Source: Catonia carolina | Taxonomy: Eukaryota > Arthropoda > Insecta > Hemiptera > Achilidae | Assembly (NCBI GenBank): GCA_035578175.1 | Contig: JAQMRL010000003.1 | Coordinates: 96,269,969-96,333,968 of the forward strand | Reading direction: 5' to 3' | DNA: 64,000 nucleotides | Part shown: positions 45,300 to 57,381 of the stretch, piece by piece | Numbering within the stretch: the stretch's first letter is position 1 | How the letters are laid out: every line of letters begins with the position of its first letter | Made by a program: the position numbers and the translations under genes | Notes under the pieces: generated by a model | What the model was told of the DNA's origin: nothing | The model's database searches: none | The model's input: only the letters and a program-made list of their open reading frames with translations

Positions 45300-46280
45300 G
45301 AGAATCTGAGCTGCAAAACAAGGCTCTAGAAACACATAAAAATCACCGCACGTGGTCTAAAATTGGCCCTGTAAGAAAGAAGTGAGGTATTATTTTTTGT
45401 TTTCTGTTCTTTAAAAAATGGGAGACGTGAATTATATCTGTAAAAAGCAATGTTAATTTTTTTTTTCTGGAGATCGGCGAGATATTATGTGTGAAAAGAT
45501 TGAGATAGGAGATGAATTTTCAAATTCTTATGTTATTGTTAAGGAATATACAAAAATTCAAGAAAAGTAATATTTACAAATGTAAAACTAAATTAAAAAA
45601 TACTGCTGAATTTAAAATTTAAAAAATTAACTAGGTTATTCAGTAACAAAAGATTCCGAAAGAAATCCCCATTGACGATTTTGATAAATTGAATAGTTAA
45701 TGTTGATAATTTTGACCTTGGTGGTTAAATGTATAGATTCAATTCTATCCCATAAATATAAGCACGCTATAGGCCTATAAATTTTATGCGTGTTGCCTAT
45801 ATGGATTAAATAACATGGGAGATGTAAAGTTCAAAGTGAAGAAACAGTATATTATATGGCTAATAAACAGTCATTTATTTTACCAATCAACAAACCTATG
45901 TTTCGTTGGCAGATAAAAAAAATAAGATAAGGCAGATCCAAAAAATAAGTATCAAATTGATTGCAAGTAGTAGTTACAGAAGGATATACTTCATAAAAAC
46001 CTTATCTACACAGCAGTTAAAAATTTAAGTATTTAATTTATGTAGGATTTTTCTTTAGTTTTAAAAACTTCAGTAACATCGACTGAATGAGAAATTTGAT
46101 AATGCGACTAGCATACCTACGTGCACACATTAGAAGTTAATTACTTTTCTTAAACTCAATCACAAAATAATTACAGCCAATAATCAGCGAAAAAACTTGC
46201 TGGTTATAAAAATACTCTTCCCAATTTTTTTTATATTCCTTGTTTACTTAAAGATGTATCAACACTTTTATATTTGAAAT
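45300..46280. other. Intronic DNA without recognisable genes
   Basis: No coding or repeat signature recognised. Confidence 0.5.
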
Positions 46281-46284
46281 ATAT

Positions 46285-46805
46285 CTTTTAAAATGTACTC
46301 TTGACGTACAAGACGATGCTTCAACCGATCTGGATGTATGGTAGTCAAATTTATGGAGCAGCAAAACCATCAGTAATTTCACGAATACGATGTTTACAGA
46401 GTAAATTCTTACGACTGATTACTAATTTCCCGAGTAACATATCCAATAGAACACTATACGATGACTTAACTTCTTAACTTAACTTCACAATCATAACAAT
46501 CCCTTAATATGCAATATTAATTCTGCGGACCTATCAGGAATCACACAAAGACAACTGAAACGTCGATGGAGTAGAGACATTATACATTAACGCTACTGTA
46601 ACACTATTACGTATACAAAAATATAATTTAAAAATGAACACATTTATCGTTATCTGGAGAGTTATCGCTGGATGGGGTCCTCCTCAAAGCCATTAACGCA
46701 GTTGGTTTATTTTAATTATTTTTATTTTGTTAATTTAGTTGTGAAATTTTTTGCTGGTCGTTATTATACATTTGCATAATAAATAAAGTAGTAAATAAAA
46801 AATAT
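46285..46805 (+). pseudogene. Jockey-like LINE 3' fragment
   Basis: LTYKTMLQPIWMYGSQIYGA, then CLQSKFLRLITNFPSNIS and LYDDL before a stop. A later frame has QRQLKRRWSRDIIH-stop, then a 3' UTR shared with 5759-6047 and a terminal AAATAAATAAAGTA. The region lies in the 3.1 kb intron between the two hinge exons. Confidence 0.8.
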
Positions 46806-47102
46806 TTTCATTATATCTAATTAACCCACATTGTAGCTCAAAATTTTTATAAAAACGGGAAAAATCGTAAGAGATTTTCGAAAAGTTTTATTTTCGTTTA
46901 ATTCCGTAACCATATGATAGTTATTTACGTATCCAAATAGTTAGAAAATTTTTTTGAATCTTTAGTGTTTGAAGAGTTATTGTCAATCTGACCTAAAAAT
47001 CTTGCTTGTAAACTTAGACTAGCCTTAAAAACTTATCTTAACTGCGTGAATTTATTATTCGATTAAATAAATATTTACTTGCTTATTTATTTCTGATTAC
47101 AG

Positions 47103-47274
47103 GATTTATTGGAAAAGATGAAAACGTTTTGCGGTACAGATGTTAAAATAACTGGAAAAGATTCAAGCTCACAAATTCGTCTGCGTCGAAGCTGGGGTGA
47201 TCTTGCTCTGAGTAATGTATCTCTCCCAGCGGGAAGAGGGACAAACGCCATGGATGAGAAGTTCCATCAACACG
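47103..47274 (+). CDS. Lgr1: LGR1-like receptor, hinge exon
   Basis: Fifty-seven codons plus one base, from DLLEKMKTFCG to EKFHQH. Acceptor TTCTGATTACAG ends at 47102 and donor GTAAAC starts at 47275. It enters in phase 0 (matching 44015) and leaves in phase 1 (matching 62305), giving HQH-V-TVPPEK across the junction. The hinge is poorly conserved between receptors, as expected. It has one cysteine near its start (TFCG), a basic cluster RLRRSW and one NVS glycosylation site. Assignment rests on position, reading phase and splice sites rather than on similarity. An unspliced reading would stop shortly after at LAALLPK. Confidence 0.75.
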
Positions 47275-48094
47275 GTAAACTTGCCGCCTTACTACCAAAG
47301 TAATATTACATTAGCCGTCAAGTGAGGCTTTCCTTTCTCCTCACTAACAGTCTGTACATACCCATAGTGCTTTAAAATCAAATATTTGCTCTGAAAATCA
47401 ACTTCAAAATTTGCATCATCATTCTAACGGACATCTTTTCTTACCCTTTAATGTTTTGTAAATAATTAAATGTAAATTATATTATACTTCAAACTTCAAA
47501 TTTTAATTAACATTCCTTGTGTAATTATAGTATTATTACTTAGATGTTTTTACTTTGTTTATTGAAATTTCACAAGTGTACAATATTAAACATCCAGTGA
47601 AAATGATAGCAACTATAATTGTGTATTAAATACTTCAAAGAGAACAACACCCAGTGACACAACTCAATCGTTGAAAATATTTTTTTGTTTGCAATATTAT
47701 TTGCTAAAATTTTGAAACTGCTGTTTATGTGCGTAGTTAACCTCTTAATAAAATTTCTGTAAAGCGATTACCTAAAGAAGAGAAAATTTCTAAAAATTTA
47801 ACCGAAAAGATAGAAAATCTGGAAGGACAGTAAATTGAAGCTATAGTCATAGTGTTTGGAGAACATTTGAAAAAAAACGGCAACGATTTGAAGTTAATTT
47901 TGTTGCATCGCCGAAATAAAATAATGAGAGAGGTATATCTAACCACAATTGCTGTTCAACCACGAGCTATGCCATCTGGATGTTCGGTACAATTTTGAAA
48001 ACTAAGTAAATAGTTTCTTACTGATGGATGGGTTTCGGTAATAAGTGCGATATCGATTTGTTTATCATTGAGCAACAGTTCAATATGTTTTTTT
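47275..48094. other. Intronic DNA without recognisable genes
   Basis: Start of the 15 kb intron. Nothing supported. Confidence 0.55.
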
Positions 48095-48099
48095 AATTT

Positions 48100-48297
48100 T
48101 TTTTTAAATTCATTTATTTAACGTCGCATCAACTACAACGGTCATTAGCGACGATGTTGGGGTGTAACCATTTAACAATGAAGGATGAAATGATTTTTTG
48201 TGACGTATGAAAATATGCCGTGCCTGAGTGGGATTCGAACCCAGGACCGCATGATGAGAGGCGAGCACGCTACCAACTGCGCCAATGCGGCCGACAC
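48100..48297 (-). mobile_element. tRNA-derived SINE family B, copy 1
   Basis: The minus strand begins with a tRNA-like head: GGCGCAGTTGGTAGCGTG (A box) and GGGTTCGAATCCCACTCA (B box). A body follows containing GGCATATTTTCATACGTCAC, CACCCCAACATCGTCGCTAA and CGACGTTAAATAAAT, ending in A/T-rich sequence. The body recurs at 59968-60106. Confidence 0.85.
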
Positions 48298-48299
48298 TC

Positions 48300-49960
48300 T
48301 TTAAATTTTGTTTACATTCCAGAGAAGTTCTACTATAAGTACATATCACTATAGAGATGTCGGTTTAAGGGTAATTTTTAACCAGTTGGGCTTGTCTAAG
48401 TTCTATTAGCATAGGTATTAAAGGTACTACTAAGCTTTTTATGTCCGAAATTAAACTAGACAATATAATATTTTTTATGGCATTTTATAACTGAGGCTGG
48501 GTGGTACTCACCTTGCAATATTGAATAAAAAGTATGGTTTTGAGAGTTGATGCTCTTTTGATTTTCTGCTGGATGATGATGAATCAGTGAAGTTTTGGTA
48601 CTGTTTAAATAAAATGTAGGTTCATTGATGGAGTTTTGTCGTTTTGGCACTCAAAACTGAAAACCGTTTCTGCCTGAATAAAGTGGAGTCTCATTGGAGT
48701 GTTGTCTTGTTAGTGTTGGAAAATTCTATGTGCAGTAAGTAAATCGTTTTTGGTTTTGTGGACAGTTGAATGTTGTTTCGTGTGATAATTTCGAGTATCT
48801 GAATGTTTTTCTCTTATTTTGGCGTTCTTGGTATATTGAACGCCCTTATGTAGTTCAGCGTATGCAGTTTGCCACAAACTGCATATGTTCCAGGCACTCT
48901 TTAGAACAGACCTGGGTTAAATGTTTTCCAGCACATTGCACACATTGCGTGGGACAATATACATTACGCCCTTTGTACTATATACTTCTAGCACTGGGTG
49001 CAGTTATTTTTTTATCTTATTTTATTTTTATTTTTTCGCATATCTTCCACAAGCACAACAGTGCGAAGTATATGCGTTACATTACAAAAAACATTTTTGG
49101 GTTCTCACACTGCGCTAGATCTACGTGAAATATGGGCAATGGTTTTTAAATCTTGGAATTGTATGATTACTGATTTTACCTTGAAACCCAGGTCAGAAAA
49201 TTTAGCTGCAATCGATCCTGGTTGAGTCTTTGCGTGAAGTTCTTTTAAAACTATTCCAAGTAGTTTGTCTTGTGGGAGTTAGTAGTTATGAATTCAGCAT
49301 TATTTTCTTTAAAATATTGCATAAATATCCAGTAAAGCGATGGCGTACTCGAATGAATAGTAATCTTACCCTTTGCGGTGAAATATTTCTGAAGACATAT
49401 TAAAAAGCTTGGCTAGACACTCTTAATTTATAAAGTTGCTGCGGTGAATCGGTGAGGATCTCGATAAATTTTCATTCTAATGACACTGATTCATCTCACA
49501 AACTGTTTACTACTGACTACCTGACCATAAAGTCGACTGTTTTTATTTATCAACAAGTAGACGCTTTTCGAAAAGTAAAGAAAATAACAATAAGCATAAC
49601 AAAATAGACCCTACAAAAACCTTCCACTTTATACTAAAAAATCAACAAACGAATAGAAATTAGTCAGCGTCCAGCAGATATCAATTAAACCTGTCAAAAC
49701 TTCGTACAATAGATGCTTTTATTATCCCACCTTTTGTCCATTTGTAACTATAGTATAATATTTTGGTTCGGCTATTACTTCACAAAATATATTAAAAAAT
49801 TTTGAGATTTAATAGTTTCTGTAAAAGCACTACCAAATGAAAATAAATTTAGAAGAATTCAAAAAAAATCTACTTCTACTTCTAATCATCTCATATGGGC
49901 AAAATGTATGAGTCTGGATTTAACTTGTTTTGCCTCATCAATCAAAATTACCAATTCTTC
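48300..49960. other. Intronic DNA without recognisable genes
   Basis: Includes a 120-codon + frame (48766-49128) with no recognisable domain. A hydrophobic stretch in it is simply T-rich sequence. Not supported as a gene. Confidence 0.5.
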
Positions 49961-49961
49961 T

Positions 49962-50570
49962 GAAATTGTTATATACAACTTTACTTAAGCCAATTTGGAT
50001 GTACGGTTTTCAAATCTATGGTTCATCAAAACCATCAGTCATAACTAAACTTCGACGGTTTCAGTCAAAATGACTTCGTACGCTAGTTAACGCTCCATTT
50101 TTGTGAAAAAACACACACTGGACTCGGACCTTAAAATCCCATTTATTAATGACGTCATACACGAAATTTATCAACGTTTCAGATTAAAATTATTTAACAA
50201 CTCCAACCCATCGATTCGTGAACTAAGTTCTCCACATTTACCGGGCAATCCTTATCGTCGGCTTAGCAGGAGGTGGAGCAGAGACTTGGGTTAACTTCAT
50301 TCAATACAGTTCAAATTTAATCACGCTTAATAAACACATTAATAAAAGTAAATAAACTTACTATTATTAACTGAATACTCTTAATTATTAAATTGTGAAA
50401 AGGGTAACTGTAATAATTAACTGCTGGAGCCCTACTAATGCCCTACTAATGAGTGTTGTCCTCCTCCTTTAACGTAACGTCATTTTTAAAAATGTATATT
50501 ATGAGCACATTCGCTGGTTGTGCAAAACCGCACAGTTGTAAATAAAAAGAAATAAAGTGTAAAAAACTTG
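49962..50570 (+). pseudogene. Jockey-like LINE 3' fragment
   Basis: LLYTTLLKPIWMYGFQIYGS, then ITKLRRFQSK, a stop in place of a residue, LRTLVNAPF and, after another break, an open 63-codon tail ending SPHLPGNPYRRLSRRWSRDL. The 3' UTR ends near GTTGTAAATAAAAAGAAATA. Same family as the 2230-2742 remnant and a relative of 46285-46805. Confidence 0.8.
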
Positions 50571-51482
50571 TTTTGAATTAAGCTCTTCCGTTTGCTTGAA
50601 ATTCATATTTACATTTAAGTAACTGATTGTAAAATAATTACACCTCATTAAAAAAAAACAAAAATTTAGAAGAAAGTTATGAAATTGTAATTTATAGAAT
50701 ATTTTTAACACTATAAATAGTCAAAGTAATTTAAAAGTCAAGGCACTATAAGTAGTCAAAGTAGTCAAAGTATTAAAAACAAAAAGTAGACAAAATTGCA
50801 AGAGGAAAAAATAATTACTTCATTTAAGTTTTGAAAAATCAATGTCAAAACTGGAGCGTTCACAGCAACATTTAATTACTTACTGTTAATATAGCTTGAA
50901 CTGACATTTAATGAACCCTAACTAAAGGGAGCTGAAAATTGTATTTTCAGACTTAATATAACATGCGTACACGAAAAGACTTTAAATCCATATTTATCAT
51001 CAATATCGACTAGAAATCCCTAAAATAATTACTATACAATATTTTTTCTCCTAATTTTGATATGGAGATCATTAATTTCACAATAAAGATTAAAGAGTCC
51101 TAAATAAGTTCATTTTACGTTGTTTAATTTTTATAAAATGAACATGGAAATACGCAAATGTTACGTTATAATTAATGTGAATACATACATATTCAATACA
51201 ATGAAACGTGATTCAAATTTAATTTAAATTCTTTTCTCACCGGTTGTTTATTTTTACTGGTATTGTTAAAAGTATACATATTGAAAACAATAATGTTTGA
51301 TTACATTTGGAAATCCTTTTTTTAATCCATACTCACATAAAAGCGAAAGACACTCACTAGATTACTATCATTAAATCTCCAAAATACTAGTACCAGAAAT
51401 TTGAAAGGGTAGATAAATGAGGTACCATAGAAGCTTTGCGATACTCACCCCTGCATCCTCCCAGGACTAAAAACCTTTCTTT
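50571..51482. other. Intronic DNA without recognisable genes
   Basis: Small local repeats AGTCAAAGTA near 50719-50770. Nothing else supported. Confidence 0.5.
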
Positions 51483-51507
51483 AGTAAAATCTTTTTTCTT
51501 GAATGTG

Positions 51508-52218
51508 TTAAGGATATTTGAGAAAGGATTCATAAAAATTAATAAGAACAAAACGAAAGTGTTGTGCAGCAGCAAGAGTGGTTTAGAAAAGATAGGAAAT
51601 GCAAAAGTAGGCAACGAAAACATACAGAAAGTTGGGGAATTCTGCTATCTAGGGAGTAAAATAGTAACAAAAGACGGTAGAAGCACAAGTGATATCAAAA
51701 GCAGAATTGCTCAAGGTAGAAAAGCCTTTGAAATAAAAAACAACTTACTGACTGCAAACATTGATTTACAAATTAGGAAAAATTTCTTAAAACATTATGT
51801 TTGGAGTGTAGCATTCTACGGGAGTGAAACGTGGGTGATAGGGTAGAAAAGAAGAGGATAGAATCTTTTTAAATGTGGTGTTATAGGGAAATGTTAAAGA
51901 TTAGGTAGGAAGACAAAATAAGTAATTTAGAGGTTCTTAGGCGAGTAGATGAAAAAATAAGTATATGGAAGCATCTTTCCAGAAGAAGGGATAGGCTAGT
52001 GGGGCATAACTTAAGACATCCAGGTATTGGGCTATCAATAATAGACGCTAATATTGAGGAAGTAAATTGTAGGGGGAGGCAAAGATTAGAATATAGGTAT
52101 AAATCAAATTACAAAAGAGGTAATGTGTTACAGGTATGTAGATATAAAACGACTGGCGTAAGATAGAACAGCTTGGAGAACTGCATCAAACCAGTCGAGA
52201 GACTGATGACAAAAAAGA
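51508..52218 (+). mobile_element. 5'-truncated non-LTR element with ~25-bp TSD
   Basis: AGTAAAATCTTTTTTCTTGA and its extension to GTG (51483-51507) is repeated after the insert at 52219-52243 with one mismatch. The insert encodes KIGNAKVGNENIQKVGEFCY, LGSKIVTKDGRSTSDIKSRI, then LKHYVWSVAFYGSETWVIG, a stop, MWCYREMLKIR, another stop and VLRRVDEK to its 3' end. Three or more in-frame stops. It ends in ..CTGATGACAAAAAAGA. A different family from the YADD element at 42365. Confidence 0.82.
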
Positions 52219-52442
52219 AGTAAAATATTTTTTCTTGAATGTGGTAGATAACATAAGTTGAAAATTTTCAAGTAGGTAATTGCACGGAATAATAACGGTG
52301 AAATATTTTCGAGGTCATCCAAGAGTAAAGAGGCTTCAAAAATCAAATTTAAATTTTTAAATCACAACTTTACTTAACACTCAATACAATATGAATTTTT
52401 ATTTTACTGTCTTCATTGTTAAAAAGTCAAAAAAAATTGTAT

Positions 52443-53455
52443 TGTGACATTTAAGCCAAGGTCCTTTCGGAATCTGGGTAAAATATTTTAATAAACAGAA
52501 TTCCTTCAGACTTATAATAATTAATTACTATATACATGTCTGCTAACAATTTACAATTAAATTACATAAATTTAATTAATTAGTTACAAAATTTCAAGCT
52601 TAACTAAATCAACTAAAATTAAAAATTATTTTATAATTAATAGAAGCGTATAATGGGCTTGCCCATAACGGGAAGGTGGATTGGTAAATTAATTGCACTC
52701 GATTTGTTGGTTTCATGGCTACAAAAATAGTTATCAAATAGTCAGCCAATTATATGACTGAACTATTTAAGAACAGAAGAGGTAGAGGAATAAAATACAC
52801 TAGTCAGAGTTATCTCTTCTGAGAGTCATTTCACTATACAACTAGATCCTGTTGTAAATGAAGTGAAGATGTCATTTGCAGGGTGGATGGTGGGTGCTTT
52901 TCGCAGGGCCTGGCATGCTGATAAGCATACTCTTTCAACTCGGTGAGATAGGCAATAGTAAACCACTTCACTCCTTACTTGGTAAAACCTCTAGAGGTTC
53001 AAATCAGCCTTTCGGCTGTTGACCTAAACAACAGAAGCGTATAATCTACAACCAGTAAACATTTATTATTTACAGCACAAACACTTTTAACGGCACTCAC
53101 TCATTCGCAACCGTGAGTCAACTTGAACTGAACTAAACTATCCGACAAAAGGAGCTGACTCTATCTTTACCCATTTAGGCTTCAAAAAAGGAACAGAAAA
53201 GACGAAGTAGTAAACACACAGCAAAAAAACAAAGAATTTCTTCTAAGTTCTGGAAGAGATAATAAAAAGGTAGGTTTCACTAGAACAGAAAGAGATAAAA
53301 ACATTCTTAGAAATTTTTTTAAATAAATCATAAAAGAGTAAACATATAAATACAAAAAGTGGAAAACACTAGCAATTGAATAAAACAAAAGAAAAAAGTA
53401 ACAATAAGAACCGAATATCCTAAATGCTATACCACCCCTCCTACCTGCCAAGACT
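52443..53455 (-). mobile_element. Solo-LTR family G, copy 3, split by SINE A
   Basis: Left end TGTGACATTTAAG, with GGTCCTTTCGGAATCTGGGT, parallels TGTGACACTTATC and CGGGATCCGGGTAAATTA of copy 2 (58896-59535). Further matches continue after the SINE at 52655-53032, through AACATTTATTATTTACAG and a degraded CCACCCCTCCTACC region. It is preceded by GTAT. The right end is not precise. Confidence 0.55.
52655..53032 (-). mobile_element. SINE-like family A, copy 3 (inverted)
   Basis: Flanked by the 13-base duplication AGAAGCGTATAAT (52642-52654 and 53033-53045). Reverse complement runs from GTTGTTTAGGTCAACAGCC to GTTATGGGCAAGCCC. More diverged than copies 1 and 2. Confidence 0.88.
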
Positions 53456-54955
53456 TTTTATACAATAAAACTAACTTAAAAATTCGATGTTTATGATTTT
53501 TGAGTTTTGCATTTTTAAAACCTTAAGGTGCATTCTAATAGCTCAAAAACAATGGATTCTGCTGACACTTATATCAACATCAGTGATATTTAATTTTATC
53601 AATTTAATTCGCATAAGAAAATTTTACGGATGTTTTCACCTCGTAAATTTTTTTTGTAAAGTTTTTATTACAGGGTATTCATAAACAAATATTCTGTATA
53701 CTTAGCAGATATTGTACGGAAGTCCGGTAGTGAATATCATTCATCATTCATGAATAAAGGAATAAAACAGAACACTGTGAAAAAAACTTTTTTCATAATT
53801 GGAACTTTGTATGTATTTTAGGCCAAAACTTATGTAACAGGAATTAAAGAAAATTAAAATTCTGCAATTTTTTTATTGAATGATTTTTCACCCCTGCTTA
53901 ATTTATATTCAATTTGCAATTGTCTCCAAAACCAAATCTTTAAAAAATTACAGATTTCCGGTGTTGGCTATATAAAGTCACGAATACACATATAAAAAAT
54001 TAAACAGACATTCATAATACTGTTTCCAAATTTTTGTACATATTAATAATTGTTACCCAACGCTTAGTCTAGTGGCAATTTAAGTATATTTTGTAAAAAC
54101 ATTTGCCTTAATTAGTCTTTCCAAAATTACAGCCCTGAAGTGAAATTAATATAAAAAGAAATGCATACTACAGAAAAAAAGTGTTCTACAATATTTGTTT
54201 TGACATTTTTATGAACGCGAATCAAGCGGGGTATCGTTGCGTACTTTATAAGTAAAATTTAGTTCGCAGCACTTAATCTGTATGAACACGAGATAAAATA
54301 GTTAAGTTAGTGTTCTTTTTATAGTTTAAGACCATTGAAGACTAACTTTAACTTTTATGGAAGCTTTCTTAACCACAATCTTTATAGGATTTGTCTTTCT
54401 TTTTTCTTTCGTCTATCGAGTGTTGTATTTTTTCTTCGTGGTAGCCTTTGAAGACGATAATCTTTGCAATTTAGTCCAATATATGTTTCCGATTTATTTT
54501 CATATTTTGAACAACTAATCACAAAATTCGTATAGCTATTGTTAGAATACGTGTATGTATCTCTTTTTCTATTAAAAATCATTATTAAAATAATATACGC
54601 CTACTTCTTTAGTTCACCACCCCCCCCCCCCCCCAGCCCTTTTAGTCATTATTCTATACTCAGTTCATCGTAAGAAAGGTAAGTGTTGAGTAAACAAACA
54701 CCGTTTACCGAATCAGCTGCTAAATCGGTGACTTAGAAAAAATGCGACTGTTTTAATGAAAATATCACAATGATACGATGACTGATACGGGCTTTTAACC
54801 ATACAGAATTATAGGCCTACATCAGATATTTTAATAGGCGTCTGTAATTTTCCAGTTCTTTTCTTCTCAGTTCTCATTTTATTTATACTACTCACTGACA
54901 CCCCACTTAGTTCAGAAGTAACACTCCACTTCGACAAGTCTTGGATTTTTTCTAA
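53456..54955. other. Intronic DNA; 15-base C run
   Basis: C homopolymer at 54620-54634. Otherwise no recognisable feature. Confidence 0.55.
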
Positions 54956-55605
54956 CTTTTTTTTTATCCGAGACGGCGAGAAAAACTCATGGTCACTCCC
55001 TCACGATGGAGGAAGTAGTGTTGGGCTCAATTGAGGCGTCCTCGTCCAGCCCCAAGGAGGCCGCAACCGCCTACCAACCAAAAACCCGCTGCTTGGCCAC
55101 TTGATCCGACATCAGCAAACAACTCTCCACCTCCCTCGGAACTGTTTATGCAATACTACATGGGAAATTTCGGATTAAAAAATTTACGTACTGTCAGCGG
55201 GGCATGGAAGGGAACCGTAGCCTGATTCCCCTCTCGCTGTCACTGACCAACGCTCACTCTCTCAGTTTCATTCATCTCTTTCATCACCAGCTCAGGAAAT
55301 TAGTGTGCCTACCTTACCTTCTGAGATCGGGACATGATTGATTTACTGTGGGAGAGGGCGATGCCGCTGATCTCCATATGTCCCCTCCCTCCGCAGTCTC
55401 CCGACCACCCTCTTCGCAAACTGAGCTCTCCTCATCCCGCAGCACCGGTGCCCCTACTCTCTCTGTGATCCACTGTGCAACGCCTATCTTCTCAGATGTC
55501 TCCATTCTGTCGAGGCCAAAATACAAAATAGGGACATCTTTCAAAAATATGCGCAATGTCCTCTTCCCTGTCGCGCAACTTATTTTTCTAACAAATTATT
55601 AAACA
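54956..55605. repeat. Dispersed repeat family F, copy 2 (longer)
   Basis: The first ~350 bp match 14755-15068. The extra ~300 bp are GC-richer than the surroundings. On the minus strand they include EDIAHIFERCPYF, which faintly recalls the Cys-containing tail of some LINE proteins, plus an 80-codon frame without known similarity. Probably the 3' part of an unidentified retroelement. Confidence 0.6.
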
Positions 55606-56454
55606 CATTTAACGCGATTGCCTTTTCCCCACTTCTTAAGTACTTTCCTTTTGGGTGCTTGGTAACAAAAGATACGTCAGCCATTACAACTCTACAAAAA
55701 ATGGTTTTGTAAGACTTTAAGTAAAATAAAAGCACACTCGCATTTGTACTCAACAAAAAATTAACAATAGATTAACACATACGTAACTAACTTAGGCCAA
55801 CGTTTGGACAATATTAACGAACAACCTAATATAAACGGATGAGATCGTGTTGTTATTACAGAAGAAAAACAAATTAGTCATTTTGTACTACGGGCGGACC
55901 TGATTTACGACCTTCCGTTGGTTGGGGATCACCTGACTCGGTCATAAGTGTGTCGTATCCATACGCACTATTACAGATGCAGTTTGTTTACTCGATGTAT
56001 CTTTCTTACGATGAATAGAGTATACGTACTATTATGTTGAGTATTCTTATTTTCGTGGTTTGTGATGTTTTTATTCCATTGTACTAAATTAAGTTGATTA
56101 TTGAATGTTCTAAGTTGACTCAATTTATTCTTTATTTTCTCTTCATGTTTCCGTTTTCCTAAAGGATAATAAATTCAAAATATTTAAATGCTAAATTCGA
56201 ATTTAAAATTGTATAGCTGTTCGCTGTAATTTTGATTGAAAACGTTATTTCAGCCAAAATTAAGGGTTTAGCTGAGCGATCCAAACATGTACATTAGTTA
56301 CAGTAAGAATTTTTAAAAACGTACTTTCAAATGGGGGGGTAATTTTGGTTGTCGGAATAGAAAGAAGACTGTTTAGCTGTTTTGCGTTTACTATCTAAAG
56401 TTTTGCGCTTTATGAAACATGTCTGTTTTATATGATAATAAAATTTTAAAGTTA

Positions 56455-56525
56455 TGGTTTTCCGTGGCGTAGTGGTACCGTGGTTGACTATAAATCGCAA
56501 GGTTTTGAGTTTGATTGCATATGTA
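56455..56525 (+). repeat. Degenerate tRNA-derived SINE head
   Basis: CGTGGCGTAGTGGTACCG (A-box-like) followed by TTTGAGTTTGATTGC (weak B box). No cloverleaf. Confidence 0.4.
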
Positions 56526-56673
56526 AATCTTACGACTTTCTTTCTCACTTTCTTTGTAGCTACTAACAAAGCCGTTAATGTTATATTAGAAAATTTAAAA
56601 TTATTTTTTTAAAAAACGTAAAACATTGAATCTTTTTTCAATTAAAGTTGTCTTAATAAAGAATTCAACATAT

Positions 56674-57381
56674 TGTGACAATATCGAAAAGGAAAGAAAG
56701 AGTATTCAAGAATTTTAGAGAAAGACCGAGAGTTTAAAAATGTTAACGTAAATAAAAAGCGTAATAATAGAGTAATAGAGTAATAATAGGTTTCAAAGAA
56801 ATAATTATAAACTGTTTCTGTAGTAAAGGTAGGACTGGCTTTTGTTGTACAGGTATTGTAAAAAAGCGGGTACCTGTATTTGTAACACCTTCTATTCAAC
56901 CCTAATTTGTTTACATTTGTTAAGATTTATCAAGAAGCAGTCAGAAGGAATTTGTATTTTAATTATTATGTCGAAATTCTCTGTCTTTCTGGAAATCTCT
57001 ATTAGCCCACCTATATAAGCAGCCAGTTTGTTCACGGTCAAGTTCAGTTCCGTTTTTGTCTGTGAACCAATGAGTTAAGTGTACTCATACGTTAGAAAAG
57101 GTAAACGTTACTGTGAACTTCTGTCTATTGTTAAACTTTTAATTATTCTGTATCGGTTTTGTAAGTAGTATTTAGTAAATTGGTTAAATTATTTATTGTA
57201 TAAGTTAATTGTAAGAAGTTTGTCATTTATTGAGTAATTGAATTGTAAATTACTTGTAGATTTTAGTCACTTGTTTAATTGTAATTTTTAGTTGTAATAA
57301 ATACTTGTAATTTTAAACTTTAGTGAGTTAATTGTTTAATTTACACAGATCCCGAAAGGAACCTTAGAGATAAGTGTCACA
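56674..57381 (+). mobile_element. Solo-LTR family G, copy 1 (708 bp)
   Basis: Begins TGTGACAATATCG and ends GATAAGTGTCACA, forming a 7-bp terminal inverted repeat. It contains a TATA-like TATATAAGCAGCC (about 57014) and a GTAATAAATACTTG poly(A)-signal-like site (about 57295), the expected order for an LTR. The inner 474 bp (56908-57381) has the same length as its counterpart in copy 2. No primer-binding site follows and no target duplication was recognised. Confidence 0.7.

Noticed and set aside
48220..48297. Functional tRNA gene on the minus strand
   Set aside because: The tRNA-like head is directly continued by the SINE B body that is shared with 59968-60106.
48766..49128. 120-codon + frame as a host gene
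   Set aside because: No recognisable domain or splice context; its hydrophobic part comes from T-rich sequence.
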